From NCBI GenBank assembly GCA_016874755.1, contig VGTH01000008.1:81849-145848 (forward strand): DNA of 64,000 nt, read 5' to 3'. Position numbers and translations under genes: made by a program. This document shows, in pieces, positions 1-8,201 of this stretch; within the stretch, counting starts at the first letter, position 1, and each line of letters begins with the position of its first letter. The stretch comes from Deltaproteobacteria bacterium. GTDB taxonomy: Bacteria > Desulfobacterota > Binatia > UBA9968. The notes under the pieces are model-generated. The model saw nothing but the letters and a program-made list of their open reading frames with translations. It had not been told where the DNA came from and did not search any database.

Positions 1-79
1 TGCGGCTGCCGCGTTGAGTCCTTGGTGGTGAATCCCAATGGCTTCCAAATTCACGACGCTCGGGGTAGGCTAACCCAAC

Positions 80-796
80 ATGCAATATCGCACACAACAA
101 TTTAGCTTCGGTGGCGGCGAGCTGACGCCGGCAGTCAAGTTCTTGTTGATCGCCAATGTTGCGGTGTTTGTCGCGCAACTGGTGTTGCCCGACTGGGTGA
201 TTTCGCTATTTGGCCTGGTGCCGGCGTTGGTTTGGGACAGGGCTTATCTGTGGCAATTGTTTACCTATCAGTTCTTCCACGGCGGGCTGTCCCACATTCT
301 GTTCAACATGCTGGCGCTCTGGATGTTCGGCGGGACTTTGGAAAATCGCTGGGGCAGCGAGTTTTTTCTCAAATATTATTTCGTCTCGGTGTTGGGCGGT
401 GGCATTTTGAATACACTGCTTTTGCCGGGCCAAGTGGCGCCGAGCATCGGCGCGTCGGCGGGCATCTATGGCCTGCTCATGGCTTTTGCGCTGATCTACC
501 CCAATCAGATTATCTATTTTTATTTCTTGTTCCCGATGAAGATGAAGCACTTCGTTTGTATCATCGGCGGCATTGCGCTCTATTCAGCCATTAGCTCGGG
601 CCAGAGCGGCATCGCTCACTTGGCGCATCTGGGCGGCATGGCGTTCGGCTATCTCTATCTGCGCGGCGGCAAAGGCTTCAACATCAGTGAAAAGATCAAA
701 GACTATCAAGATCGTCGACGCCTGGCGCGGCTCAAGAAGAAATTTCAAGTCATCCCCGGCGGCAAGGACGACGACTCCAAGCCGACGCTTCACTAG
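80..796 (+). CDS. Rhomboid family intramembrane serine protease
   Basis: A 238-residue polytopic membrane protein with about six hydrophobic segments and a basic cytoplasmic tail, the usual size of a bacterial rhomboid. Family signatures are in order: HILFN (His72, Asn76) in the second helix, GASAG with the nucleophile Ser126, and AHLGG with the catalytic His183. Rhomboids cleave transmembrane substrates within the bilayer; the substrate here is unknown. The gene ends in TAG and faces the convergent GNAT gene. No operon partner is visible on its 5' side because the window begins there. Confidence 0.93.
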   Translation: MQYRTQQFSFGGGELTPAVKFLLIANVAVFVAQLVLPDWVISLFGLVPALVWDRAYLWQLFTYQFFHGGLSHILFNMLALWMFGGTLENRWGSEFFLKYYFVSVLGGGILNTLLLPGQVAPSIGASAGIYGLLMAFALIYPNQIIYFYFLFPMKMKHFVCIIGGIALYSAISSGQSGIAHLAHLGGMAFGYLYLRGGKGFNISEKIKDYQDRRRLARLKKKFQVIPGGKDDDSKPTLH

Positions 797-813
797 GCGG
801 GAACACCGTTCAA

Positions 814-848
814 CCCCTCGATACGAGACCTGCGGTCTCTACTCGGGG
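814..848. repeat. Palindromic intergenic repeat between convergent genes
   Basis: CCCCTCGATACGAGACC, a three-base loop, then GGTCTCTACTCGGGG form a near-perfect hairpin in the short gap between the convergent rhomboid and GNAT genes. It may act as a bidirectional transcription barrier. There is no T-run, so it is not a classical intrinsic terminator. It looks like a member of a dispersed palindromic family. Confidence 0.6.
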
Positions 849-860
849 CATCGGATGTTT

Positions 861-1361
861 CTATCGATTTGTAGTTGTGCGCCCCGCGAAATTGGCCCTG
901 CTTGCCAGGTCGCGACCCATGCGCAGAGCGCTTTCTTTGCCTTGATAATAACCGGGTAGCTTGGTCAGTGGGCGATATCCTAACCGTTCATAAAAACTCT
1001 GCGCAGCGATGTTGTCGGTGCGCACCTCCAACTCGATATTAAACGTGCCTGCCACCAGAGCGCATTTTTCTAACCATTGTAATAGCTGACCGCCGATGCC
1101 AGTGCGCTGAAACTCCGGTTTGACGGCGAGCAGGTCTAAGTGGGCATCGTTGGCGCCGTAGCGCATGATGGCAAAGCCGATGATCTTTTCCTCGGCGCAA
1201 GCGACCAACACGTTGACGTTCTTGGCGTGAATGCTGGCGGAGACGCGCGGCGAACGCCAGCGCCAATCGAGGCCGTACTCGATCAAATCGCGCGACATGG
1301 CGGCGATGGTTGCGGCGTCCGCTTGGCGCGCCAGGCGAAGAGAGATGTCTGTGTTTGTCAT
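861..1361 (-). CDS. GNAT family N-acetyltransferase
   Basis: A 166-residue protein with the GNAT fold signature: motif A at residues 80-100 carries QRTGIGG (85-91), the acetyl-CoA pyrophosphate loop. A later ..QSFYERLGY.. stretch is motif B. It transfers an acetyl group from acetyl-CoA to an amine; the RimI-like order of motifs is compatible with protein N-terminal acetylation, but the substrate cannot be read from sequence. It is convergent with the rhomboid gene and has no obvious operon partner. Confidence 0.85.
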   Translation of the reverse strand: MTNTDISLRLARQADAATIAAMSRDLIEYGLDWRWRSPRVSASIHAKNVNVLVACAEEKIIGFAIMRYGANDAHLDLLAVKPEFQRTGIGGQLLQWLEKCALVAGTFNIELEVRTDNIAAQSFYERLGYRPLTKLPGYYQGKESALRMGRDLASRANFAGRTTTNR

Positions 1362-1414
1362 CGGCTTTCACCGTAGCGCCGGTCGTTCGGGTTAATCAAG
1401 AGGGTTCCCCGAGA

Positions 1415-1625
1415 TCAACAGAGAAGGAACCACGAAACACCCAGCGCGGAGAGCCGCAACCAAAGAAAAGAATAGCCGCAAAAAACGCAAAAGGCGCAAG
1501 AAAGAATTTCGACGCAGGGGGCGGGTTTTAAACCCGCCCTTCCGACCTACACAATTTGTCCTCTCCGATCTTATTTTCCTTCACCGAACTCGGTGTCCTC
1601 CGTGCCTCTGTGGTGAGTCTGAATT
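1415..1625. repeat. Degenerate dispersed repeats in intergenic gap
   Basis: The 344-base gap 1362-1705 holds no supportable gene. It contains decayed copies of two repeat types: AACCACGAAACACCCAGCG plus GCCGCAAAAAACGCAAAAGGC on one side, and CCTCCGTGCCTCTGTGGTGA at about 1597-1616. The core GCCTCTGTGGTGA recurs at about 9359-9371, which supports a dispersed family rather than chance. A GC-rich GGGCGGGTTTTAAACCCGCCC palindrome lies near 1518-1540. Confidence 0.55.
1518..1540. terminator. GGGCGGGTTTTAAACCCGCCC palindrome
   Basis: A perfect short palindrome with a TTTTAAA centre lies between the divergent GNAT and amidohydrolase genes. It could form a stable hairpin on either strand. It is not followed by a T-run and does not sit at a gene end, so a terminator role is doubtful; it may be one more repeat unit. 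Confidence 0.3.
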
Positions 1626-1705
1626 CGGTTTGACAGTTTTCACTGCAAAATAGTACGTAGCGGCTGGGCTTGCTCCGATCGATGCGACTCAAGAGAGGAA
1701 TATCC

Positions 1706-3142
1706 ATGGCCAACACCAGCGCCGATTTGGTTTTCAAAAACGGTCTTGTCGTCACGCCTTCGAGCACTATCGAAGGCGGCGTCGCCGTTGTCGGCGGCAA
1801 GATCGCTGCCGTGGGTGCCGACGCTTTTCTGCCACCGGCCGAGCGCGTGATCGATCTCAACGGCAAGCATCTGATCCCCGGCGTGATCGATCCCGAGTGT
1901 CATCTGGGCAGCCACCGGCCCCTGGCTGATGATTTTCAGAGTGAGACGCGTGCTGCCGCCGCGGCGGGTGTGACGAGCTGGGGGATGATGCTGCTCAGCG
2001 TCATGATGACCGGCGGTGCCGACAAGATAAAAGGTCCGGGGGACATTCCGAGCTTCACCAAGGCGCTGCCGTATTATTATGAAGCGTCGGGCAGCGCCGC
2101 CATCGATTTTTTTCTCAGTCCGATCATCAGCACCGACGAGCAGGTCGCGGAAATTCCTTGCCTCGCCAAAGAGCACGGCATGAGCTCATTCAAACTGCAT
2201 TTGCAGATGCAAGGTCCTTGGAAGCCATCGTGGCCGGGTTATGCGTTTGACGACGGCAGTATTTTCTCGGTCTTTCAACACGTCGCCAAATTGGGCGCGC
2301 CGGCGATTGCGCTTTTGCATTGTGAAAATTGGGAGATAGCTCAGCTTTTACAGAAACAATTGATCGCCGCCGGCCGTACCGAAATGGGCGCCTGGGACGA
2401 TCGCTCGCCGGCGTTTACCGAAGCGGGGCACGCGCGGACTTATCTATACTATGCAAACGTCGCGCGCTGCCCAGTTTATGTCGTTCACTGCACCTGTGTG
2501 GAAACAGTCGCAGAAATCGAAAAAGCCCGGGCCGAAGGCTTGACGGTTTACAGCCAGATCGGCAGCCACTATCTGGTGCTGCACAAAGACGCCTGGAAGA
2601 TCAACGTGCCGCTGCGCGATCGTTCGACGCATGACGCGCTCTGGCGCGCGCTCGCGTCCGGCTCCATCGATTGCACCGGCAGCGATCACGTGGCGCATAC
2701 GCGCACGCGCGAGTCGATGACGACCGACAGCGTTTTCACGACGATCAGCGGCTTTCCATCACGCGTGGAAGGCATGCTGCCAATGTTGTTGAGCGAGGGT
2801 GTCAACAAAGGGCGCTTAACGATGGAACGATTGGTGCAAGTGTCGAGCGAAAATACCGCGCGCGTATTTGGCTTGTATCCGAAGAAAGGTGCGATCATTC
2901 CCGGCGCCGATGCCGATCTTGTTGTCGTCGATCTCAAGCGGCGCGCAACGATCACCAAGCAATTGCTACACACGATTACACCCTGGTCGGTTTACGAGGG
3001 TTGGGATGTGACCGGTTGGCCGGTGATGACGGTGGTCCGCGGCCATGTCGTATCGGAATGGCCGGACGGTGCGGCGCGCGCCAACGTGACTAAGGAATCC
3101 ATCGGGCAGTATCTCAAGCGGCGAGTGCCTGGCGCGGTTTAA
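1706..3142 (+). CDS. Dihydroorotase/hydantoinase-like amidohydrolase
   Basis: A 478-residue cyclic-amidohydrolase of the dihydroorotase/D-hydantoinase/allantoinase group, probably hydrolysing a cyclic amide or ureide. The ATG at 1706 follows GAGAGG, so the longer frame from 1670 was rejected. Metal-site elements visible: Lys163 in FKLH (the carboxylated bridging lysine), His205 in LLHCE, His261 in VVHCTC, and Asp327-His328 in GSDH. The first motif, usually D-P-H-x-H, reads DPECH, so the first histidine is Glu64 and only His66 remains. That is unusual for the family and may change metal binding. Substrate not assignable. Confidence 0.82.
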   Translation: MANTSADLVFKNGLVVTPSSTIEGGVAVVGGKIAAVGADAFLPPAERVIDLNGKHLIPGVIDPECHLGSHRPLADDFQSETRAAAAAGVTSWGMMLLSVMMTGGADKIKGPGDIPSFTKALPYYYEASGSAAIDFFLSPIISTDEQVAEIPCLAKEHGMSSFKLHLQMQGPWKPSWPGYAFDDGSIFSVFQHVAKLGAPAIALLHCENWEIAQLLQKQLIAAGRTEMGAWDDRSPAFTEAGHARTYLYYANVARCPVYVVHCTCVETVAEIEKARAEGLTVYSQIGSHYLVLHKDAWKINVPLRDRSTHDALWRALASGSIDCTGSDHVAHTRTRESMTTDSVFTTISGFPSRVEGMLPMLLSEGVNKGRLTMERLVQVSSENTARVFGLYPKKGAIIPGADADLVVVDLKRRATITKQLLHTITPWSVYEGWDVTGWPVMTVVRGHVVSEWPDGAARANVTKESIGQYLKRRVPGAV

Positions 3143-3357
3143 TCAAGAACCAAACTGCAGATAGCCGCTCACGTCATTCGCTTCGCTCGGCAACGAGTAA
3201 GCACTTAAAGTCAATCGAGCGGAAATCGCATCGCCTCATTGCAAACACGATCATGGAACAGCTTTCCAGCACACCCGAAGCCGAAACGAGAAACCGTAAA
3301 CCCCTAGAACAGCTTCGTAGATCCCAAACGACTACTTAGTGTAGACAGGCAAATATG

Positions 3358-3366
3358 AAAGGAGGT
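3358..3366 (+). promoter_or_regulatory. Strong Shine-Dalgarno that decides the start at 3373
   Basis: AAAGGAGGT lies six bases upstream of the ATG at 3373. An earlier in-frame ATG at 3355 overlaps this element itself and would have no ribosome binding site, so 3373 is preferred. Confidence 0.75.
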
Positions 3367-3372
3367 CGTCCC

Positions 3373-4251
3373 ATGCGATTTATGGTCATCGTCAAAGCGA
3401 CTAAAGATTCCGAAGCGGGAGTGATGCCCAGCGAAACACTTCTCGCCGGCATGGGCAACTACAACGAGGAGTTGGTTAAAGCCGGCATCATGCTGGCAGG
3501 TGAGGGCCTTCAGCCAAGCTCTAAAGGTGCGCGCGTGCGCTTTTCCGGCAACAAGCGCACCGTGATCGACGGGCCGTTTACTGAGACGAAAGAGCTGATC
3601 GCCGGCTTCTGGATCTGGCAAGTAAAGTCCAAAGAAGAAGCCATTGAATGGGTCAGGCGCTGTCCCAATCCCCACGATGAAGAATGCGAGATCGAAATCC
3701 GGCAAATCTTCGAAGCGGACGATTTCGGCACCGAGTTCACGCCGGAGTTGCGCAAGCGAGAAGCGGTGATTCGCGCTCAGACGATGGGGCTGGGAACGCC
3801 GCGATTTGAGCAAGGCAGAGCGATGAGCATCACCGGTTTAAATGAAAGCTACTCGTTCGAGAGCCGCGTCAAGATTCCGGTGCAGTGGGAGCGCTTTGTG
3901 CAGCATCTCGGCAAAGTGCCGGGACAAGTGGGGAAGAATTCTTACGGCGTGTGCTGGAACTTTTCCCCCGGAAAAGGATTTGATTATCTCACTGGTGTCG
4001 AAGTCAAGGAAGACAGCAAGTTGCCCACCGACTTTCGAGCTGTGCGTCTCGCTGCCCAGGAATATGCCGTCTTCACACACAGCGAGCACGTTTCTGCCAT
4101 CGGAAACACCATTGACAAAATCTGGAATAGCTGGGTGCCCCAATCGGGCTTGAAGCCGGCAAACGCGCCGGCCTTCGAGCGCTACACCGAGGGATTCAAT
4201 CCGCAGACCGGCATGGGCGGCATGGAGATCTGGATTCCGCTCGAAGCATGA
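3373..4251 (+). CDS. YCII/DGPF domain protein with C-terminal GyrI-like effector-binding domain
   Basis: A 292-residue two-domain protein. Residues 1-115 match the YCII/PhnB-like DGPF family: the DGPF motif at 66-69 is followed by a conserved TETKELIAGFW segment. From about 150 to the end, the sequence resembles a GyrI-like/AraC effector-binding fold, with aromatic residues in NSYGVCWN and a terminal MEIWIPLE strand typical of that family. YCII domains bind small molecules through a His-Asp pair; GyrI-like domains bind drugs or effectors. The fusion suggests a ligand-binding stress protein. It leads a run of small genes (DoxX, DUF1428) with gaps under 30 bases. Confidence 0.8.
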   Translation: MRFMVIVKATKDSEAGVMPSETLLAGMGNYNEELVKAGIMLAGEGLQPSSKGARVRFSGNKRTVIDGPFTETKELIAGFWIWQVKSKEEAIEWVRRCPNPHDEECEIEIRQIFEADDFGTEFTPELRKREAVIRAQTMGLGTPRFEQGRAMSITGLNESYSFESRVKIPVQWERFVQHLGKVPGQVGKNSYGVCWNFSPGKGFDYLTGVEVKEDSKLPTDFRAVRLAAQEYAVFTHSEHVSAIGNTIDKIWNSWVPQSGLKPANAPAFERYTEGFNPQTGMGGMEIWIPLEA

Positions 4252-4278
4252 TCTAATCAGTAAACAGGCAGGTCCATC

Positions 4279-4638
4279 ATGAATATCGCGCTGTGGATCA
4301 TACAAGCATTGCTCGCCGCGCTGTTTATTTTCGCCGGCGCTTCGAAATTCACCATGCCGATGGAGGAAATGACCAAACAGATGCCGATGCCCGCCTGGTT
4401 TCTCTATTTCATCGGCATTTGCGAGATCCTTGGCGGGCTTGGTTTGGTTCTGCCGTGGTGGTTGCGCATCAAGCCTGGGCTCACGCCGCTGGCGGCTGCA
4501 GGTTTGCTGATCATCATGAGCGGTGGCGTGGCGGTTACGCTTATGACACCAGACCGCGCGATGGCAGTCATACCGGCGGTGGTTGGAATTTTCTTAGCGT
4601 TTGTTGCCTGGGGGCGAGGCATTAAGGGCGTGAGGTAA
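4279..4638 (+). CDS. DoxX-like family membrane protein
   Basis: A 119-residue protein with four predicted transmembrane helices. The start IALWIIQALLAALFIFAG followed by SKF, and the later GICEILGGLGL, are typical of the DoxX-like family. These proteins are linked with redox or thiol stress in some bacteria, but their biochemical role is unsettled. It lies 27 bases after the YCII fusion and 26 bases before the DUF1428 gene, suggesting co-transcription. Confidence 0.85.
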   Translation: MNIALWIIQALLAALFIFAGASKFTMPMEEMTKQMPMPAWFLYFIGICEILGGLGLVLPWWLRIKPGLTPLAAAGLLIIMSGGVAVTLMTPDRAMAVIPAVVGIFLAFVAWGRGIKGVR

Positions 4639-4664
4639 GACTGATCGAATTAGGGGAGGATCCT

Positions 4665-5093
4665 ATGAACTACGTCGATGGTTTTGTGCTGCCGGTGCCA
4701 AAGAAGAACCTGGCTGCGTACCGCCGTATGGCGCAAATAGCTGCGAAGGTCTGGCGTGAGCATGGCGCGCTTGAATACGTCGAGTGCCTCGCCGACGACG
4801 TGAAGGCCGGCACGTACACGTCGTTTCCGCAGAGTGTAAAGTTAAAACCCGGTGAAACGGTTATCTTCGCCTACGTCGTCTACAAGTCGCGCGCCCATCG
4901 GGATAAAGTCAATGCGAAGGTGATGAAAGATCCGCGCATCGTGAAAATGATGGGCGAAAAGCACCCCTTCGAGAAAGACTTTATGAAAAAGGCGTTTCAC
5001 CTACTCATGGACATAGACAAGATGGTTGGCGGTGATTTCGAGAAAGGTCTAGCGCAACTAAAAACAGTCACAGAATCTTCCCCGAAGCCGTAG
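4665..5093 (+). CDS. DUF1428 family protein (YbaA-like)
   Basis: A 142-residue soluble protein beginning MNYVDGFVLPVPKKN, the hallmark of DUF1428. It carries the family's W-x-E-x-G-A-L-x-Y-x-E-C block near residues 30-42 and a C-terminal M-x-P-F segment. It is a dimeric alpha-beta barrel-type family of unknown function. AGGGGAGGA provides a strong ribosome binding site four bases before the ATG. It is the last gene of the YCII-DoxX-DUF1428 run and ends in TAG. Confidence 0.85.
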   Translation: MNYVDGFVLPVPKKNLAAYRRMAQIAAKVWREHGALEYVECLADDVKAGTYTSFPQSVKLKPGETVIFAYVVYKSRAHRDKVNAKVMKDPRIVKMMGEKHPFEKDFMKKAFHLLMDIDKMVGGDFEKGLAQLKTVTESSPKP

Positions 5094-5125
5094 GGGCGAC
5101 CGGCTGGTCGCCCTCCTCACGTTCA

Positions 5126-6289
5126 ATGAATCCATCGTTGGAGTCTGCCGATTCAGAACCCTACATCTACGTTCAACAAGCCGCACAACTGAACGCGCTG
5201 GTGGCGCGCCTTGCCAAAGTCGAGCGAGTTGCGCTCGACACCGAGGCCGACAGCCTGCACAACTATTATGAGAAAGTTTGCCTGATCCAGCTTTCGCTGA
5301 ACGGCGATCACTACCTGGTCGATCCGCTCTGCGGCCTGGATCTAACTGAATTCGCCGAAGCGCTTGCCGACAAGCCGCTGGTCTTGCATGGCGCGGATTA
5401 CGATCTGCGCATGCTGCGGATTAATTTTAACTTTCGCCCACGCGCCGAAGTCTTCGACACCATGATTGCAGCGCAGCTCTTGGGCTTCGAGCAAATAGGC
5501 TTGGCGGCGCTGATCGAGAAGTATTTTCAAGTTATCATCGGCAAAGAGGGACAGAAGTCCGATTGGTCGCAGCGGCCCTTGAGCGAGAAGCAGCTACGCT
5601 ATGCGGTGAACGACACCCGCTATCTCATCCAACTCGCCGAGATTCTCACGACTGAACTGAACGAGCGCGGCCGACTAGCGTGGCACAAGGAGAGTTGTGC
5701 CGCGATGGTGGAAACCAGCGGACGCGATCGCGTGCGCGATCCCGACGACGTTTGGCGGCTCAAAGGCTCGGGAAAATTCACGCATCGGCAGCTCGCTTAC
5801 CTGCGCGAGATCTGGCAATGGCGCGAGGGCCGTGCGCAGCGTGCCAATCGGCCGCCGTTCAAGATATTTGGCAACGAGCAAATATTTCAACTCGTCCAAT
5901 GGGCCGATGCCAACCCTGGTGCGCCGCTCGATCAGGGACCGAAGCTGCCGCGCAATATCCGCGACCATTTGCTACGCACCCTGGATGAGGCGGTGGCGCG
6001 TGTTGCAGCGCTGGCACCGGAGCAGTGGCCCGAGCGGAAAAAGTTCGAACGGCCGGAACCGCCGAGCGCGGAAGTCACAAAGAGAATCGAGCTGCTGCGC
6101 ACCACGTGTGGCGAAATTGCCAAAGAGTTAGGAATCGCCGCAGCCACTCTGGCGCCACGCGCCGCCCTGGAAGCGATCGCGCGCAAGCCATCGCGATCGA
6201 TTGAAGAGACGATGGCGACGGGCAATCTTTTGCGTTGGCAGGCGGAGCTGATACAAGGCGCGGTGGGAAAATGTATTGCGAAGGTTTGA
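5126..6289 (+). CDS. rnd: Ribonuclease D
   Basis: A 387-residue 3'-5' exoribonuclease of the DEDDy type, trimming tRNA and other RNA 3' ends. Exo motif I is LDTEAD (Asp38, Glu40), motif II is HGADYDLRML (Asp93) and motif III is YAVNDTRYL (Tyr159, Asp163). An HRDC nucleic-acid-binding domain follows at about 215-290, as in E. coli RNase D, which is of similar length (about 375). No strong Shine-Dalgarno precedes the ATG at 5126, so the exact start is less certain than the identity. Confidence 0.93.
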   Translation: MNPSLESADSEPYIYVQQAAQLNALVARLAKVERVALDTEADSLHNYYEKVCLIQLSLNGDHYLVDPLCGLDLTEFAEALADKPLVLHGADYDLRMLRINFNFRPRAEVFDTMIAAQLLGFEQIGLAALIEKYFQVIIGKEGQKSDWSQRPLSEKQLRYAVNDTRYLIQLAEILTTELNERGRLAWHKESCAAMVETSGRDRVRDPDDVWRLKGSGKFTHRQLAYLREIWQWREGRAQRANRPPFKIFGNEQIFQLVQWADANPGAPLDQGPKLPRNIRDHLLRTLDEAVARVAALAPEQWPERKKFERPEPPSAEVTKRIELLRTTCGEIAKELGIAAATLAPRAALEAIARKPSRSIEETMATGNLLRWQAELIQGAVGKCIAKV

Positions 6290-6319
6290 TTACCCGCCCA
6301 AAATTAACACTCCCACTTC

Positions 6320-6570
6320 TTATCCTCGGTGCACCGGCCGCACCGGATCTTTAAACTCACCGTTGAACGTGTAGAACGCCTTCGGTCGCTCGTGCGGTTG
6401 GACCCCTTGTATCATCGGCTCGTTCTTCGCCGCATCTCGGATGACGCCATCGGATCTGCGCCGCGCTCGGCGCGTGTCATGTTCTCTTCGAGCAACCGGC
6501 GCTGGTAAAAACCTTTTTGGAAATTGAAGGCACGGCGAATTTTTCGTGGAACAGAGTCGCCGACGCAAGT
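6320..6570 (-). pseudogene. Decayed gene remnant, frameshifted
   Basis: The 386-base gap 6290-6675 holds a fossil coding stretch on the minus strand. One frame gives FNFQKGFYQRRLLEEN then MTRAERGAD. After a frameshift near 6450 another frame continues DGVIRDAAKNEP, then MIQGVQPHERPKAFYTFNG, ending in TAA at 6320. Both pieces have normal protein-like composition and join naturally if one indel is repaired. The parent family was not recognised. No start or ribosome binding site is visible, so this is a 3' gene fragment. Confidence 0.5.
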
Positions 6571-6675
6571 TTGGTGCAGGAGGTCTTGCAAAGAGGACGG
6601 TAGATCGCCTCACGCCTAAACCGGTTAGCAAGGCCATTCTCTAGCAGCCCGCGGTTCGTGATATAAGGTTTCTCG

Positions 6676-7872
6676 ATGGATCAGAAAGAACGCTCAGCCC
6701 TAACAAGTTGGATCACGCAGGCCGGGTTGGCAGGGCTGAGCGAAGCGGCCATGCTGACCGAGTTTTGCGAACGGGTGTCTGCGCTCGGTGTGCCACTGGC
6801 GCGCGCCAACATCGTCATCGACACGCTCCATCCCGTTTATCGTGGCCGCGCGTTCACTTGGAAGCAGCAGACGCGTCATACAGCGTTGACCGAGTACGGC
6901 CGTGAGGACAAACTGCGTTGGGAGTGCAGTCCCTTCTACGTTCTAGAGCTTTACGAAGAACCCTTGCTGCGGCGCCGGGTCAACGCAGAGACAGCCAAGG
7001 AGTTCCCGATACTTGCCGATCTTTTGCGCGATGGCATGACCGACTATCTCGCTATCGCCAATCGTTTTGCCGCTGCGGGAGTGATTGGCAACATGGACTG
7101 CATCTACTCTTCCTGGGCGACCGATGCGCCGGGCGGCTTCGCCGATGCACACATTGACGACCTGACGCGGCTGGTGCCGTTGGTTGCATTGACCATGAAA
7201 GCGGCGTCGCTGACGCGCATTGCCGGGACGCTGGTGGAGACTTATCTTGGCCGCGATGCCGGGCGAAAAGTCTTGCAGGGACGCATAGAACGGGGCGTTG
7301 CCGAGCGGATTCAAACGGTGCTCTGGTTCAGCGATCTACGCAACTACGCCCGCGTCAGCGATACGGCGGCGCCGGAGCAGATTATTCCGTTGTTGAATGA
7401 GTATGCGGATGTGATTCTTTCTGCGATTCATCAATTCGGCGGCGACGTGCTCAAACTCATCGGCGATGGCACGCTGGCGATATTTCCCGTTGGCGAGCGT
7501 GCCAACGCCAGCCGTGCGGCGCTCGATGCGGCGGCACAGGCACGCCGGGCGCTCGCGGTGTTGAATCATCGGCGTGCTGCCGAAGGACTGCCAATCACTG
7601 AAATGTATCTGGGGCTGCACGTGGGCGAAGTGTTCTACGGCAATATTGGCAGCCGCGAGCGGCTTGATTTCACAGTTGTTGGACCCGCGGTCAACGAAGT
7701 CAGCCGGATTGCGAACATGTGCCGCTCGCTCGATCAGCCAATGCTCGTCTCGGCGCCTTTCGCCAGCGCGCTCGGCGAGCGTAGTGGTTCGTTGGTGTCG
7801 GTCGGTCGCTACGCGCTGCGAGGTGTGGCGAAACCGCAGGAGCTTTTTACGCTCGATCAACAGGCGGAGTGA
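6676..7872 (+). CDS. Class III adenylate/guanylate cyclase
   Basis: A 398-residue cytoplasmic protein with an N-terminal region of unknown fold (1-200) and a C-terminal class III cyclase domain. Catalytic residues are visible: metal-binding Asp220 in WFSDLRNY and Asp264 in LIGDG, base-selecting Lys260 and Asp331 (LDFTVVG), and transition-state residues Asn340 and Arg344. The Lys/Asp pair points to ATP, so cAMP is the likely product. The N-terminal region probably regulates the domain. There is no membrane segment. The 3' end abuts a truncated solute-binding gene on the opposite strand. Confidence 0.88.
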   Translation: MDQKERSALTSWITQAGLAGLSEAAMLTEFCERVSALGVPLARANIVIDTLHPVYRGRAFTWKQQTRHTALTEYGREDKLRWECSPFYVLELYEEPLLRRRVNAETAKEFPILADLLRDGMTDYLAIANRFAAAGVIGNMDCIYSSWATDAPGGFADAHIDDLTRLVPLVALTMKAASLTRIAGTLVETYLGRDAGRKVLQGRIERGVAERIQTVLWFSDLRNYARVSDTAAPEQIIPLLNEYADVILSAIHQFGGDVLKLIGDGTLAIFPVGERANASRAALDAAAQARRALAVLNHRRAAEGLPITEMYLGLHVGEVFYGNIGSRERLDFTVVGPAVNEVSRIANMCRSLDQPMLVSAPFASALGERSGSLVSVGRYALRGVAKPQELFTLDQQAE

Positions 7873-7876
7873 TGCA

Positions 7877-8068
7877 TTACAACGCTGCTTCGATCTCCGC
7901 CAGGCCTTTGCGGCCGCCGAAGGTGGTTGGGCCGGCGACGAAGTCGATTTCTTTTTCCTGCTTGGCGGCGGCAACCAGTTGTTGAATGGTTTGCGCAACA
8001 AGCGAGCCTGGCGTGAGAAGTAGGCAACTTAGGATGATGAGGAGCAATTTGATTCTTATCATGTGCAT
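7877..8068 (-). pseudogene. Truncated N-terminus of an extracellular solute-binding protein
   Basis: A 63-codon frame encodes a signal peptide (MHMIRIKLLLIILSCLLL..) followed by QLVAAAKQEKEIDFVAGP and TFGGRKGLAEIEAAL, then TAA. The mature part matches the first 40 residues of the paralogues at 8202-9326 and 17566-18648, which continue with a NKRFG segment. This is therefore the 5' stub of a third family member, cut off where it meets the cyclase gene on the other strand. A short secreted peptide could still be made, but function is unlikely. Confidence 0.75.
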
Positions 8069-8087
8069 AGAACTCTAGATTCCTTCC

Positions 8088-8172
8088 CCCGCCTCTGGAG
8101 AAGGTTAGGATGGGGGCCGTTCTTACAGCGTTGCCCCCACCTTGATACTCCCTCCAGACGGGTGTGAGGAAT
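8088..8172. repeat. Degenerate dispersed repeat with inverted halves
   Basis: CCCCCGCCTCTGGAGAAGG plus TTAGGATGGGGGC is followed about 15 bases later by a complementary half, GCCCCCACC through CTCCCTCCAGACGGGTG. It resembles the element embedded in the neighbouring solute-binding gene at 9259-9292 (CTCTGGGAGAGGCTTCGGG). It sits between the truncated and intact paralogues and could have promoted their recombination. Confidence 0.5.
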
Positions 8173-8201
8173 AAGAGACCACCGAACTTAGGTCTCGAAG
8201 A

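Noticed and set aside
1..108. Open frame at the left edge reading RVESLVVNPNGFQIHDARGR and ending in TAG
   Set aside because: Only 35 codons are visible, it overlaps the rhomboid start by 29 bases, and no family was recognised; it could be a gene end but cannot be supported.
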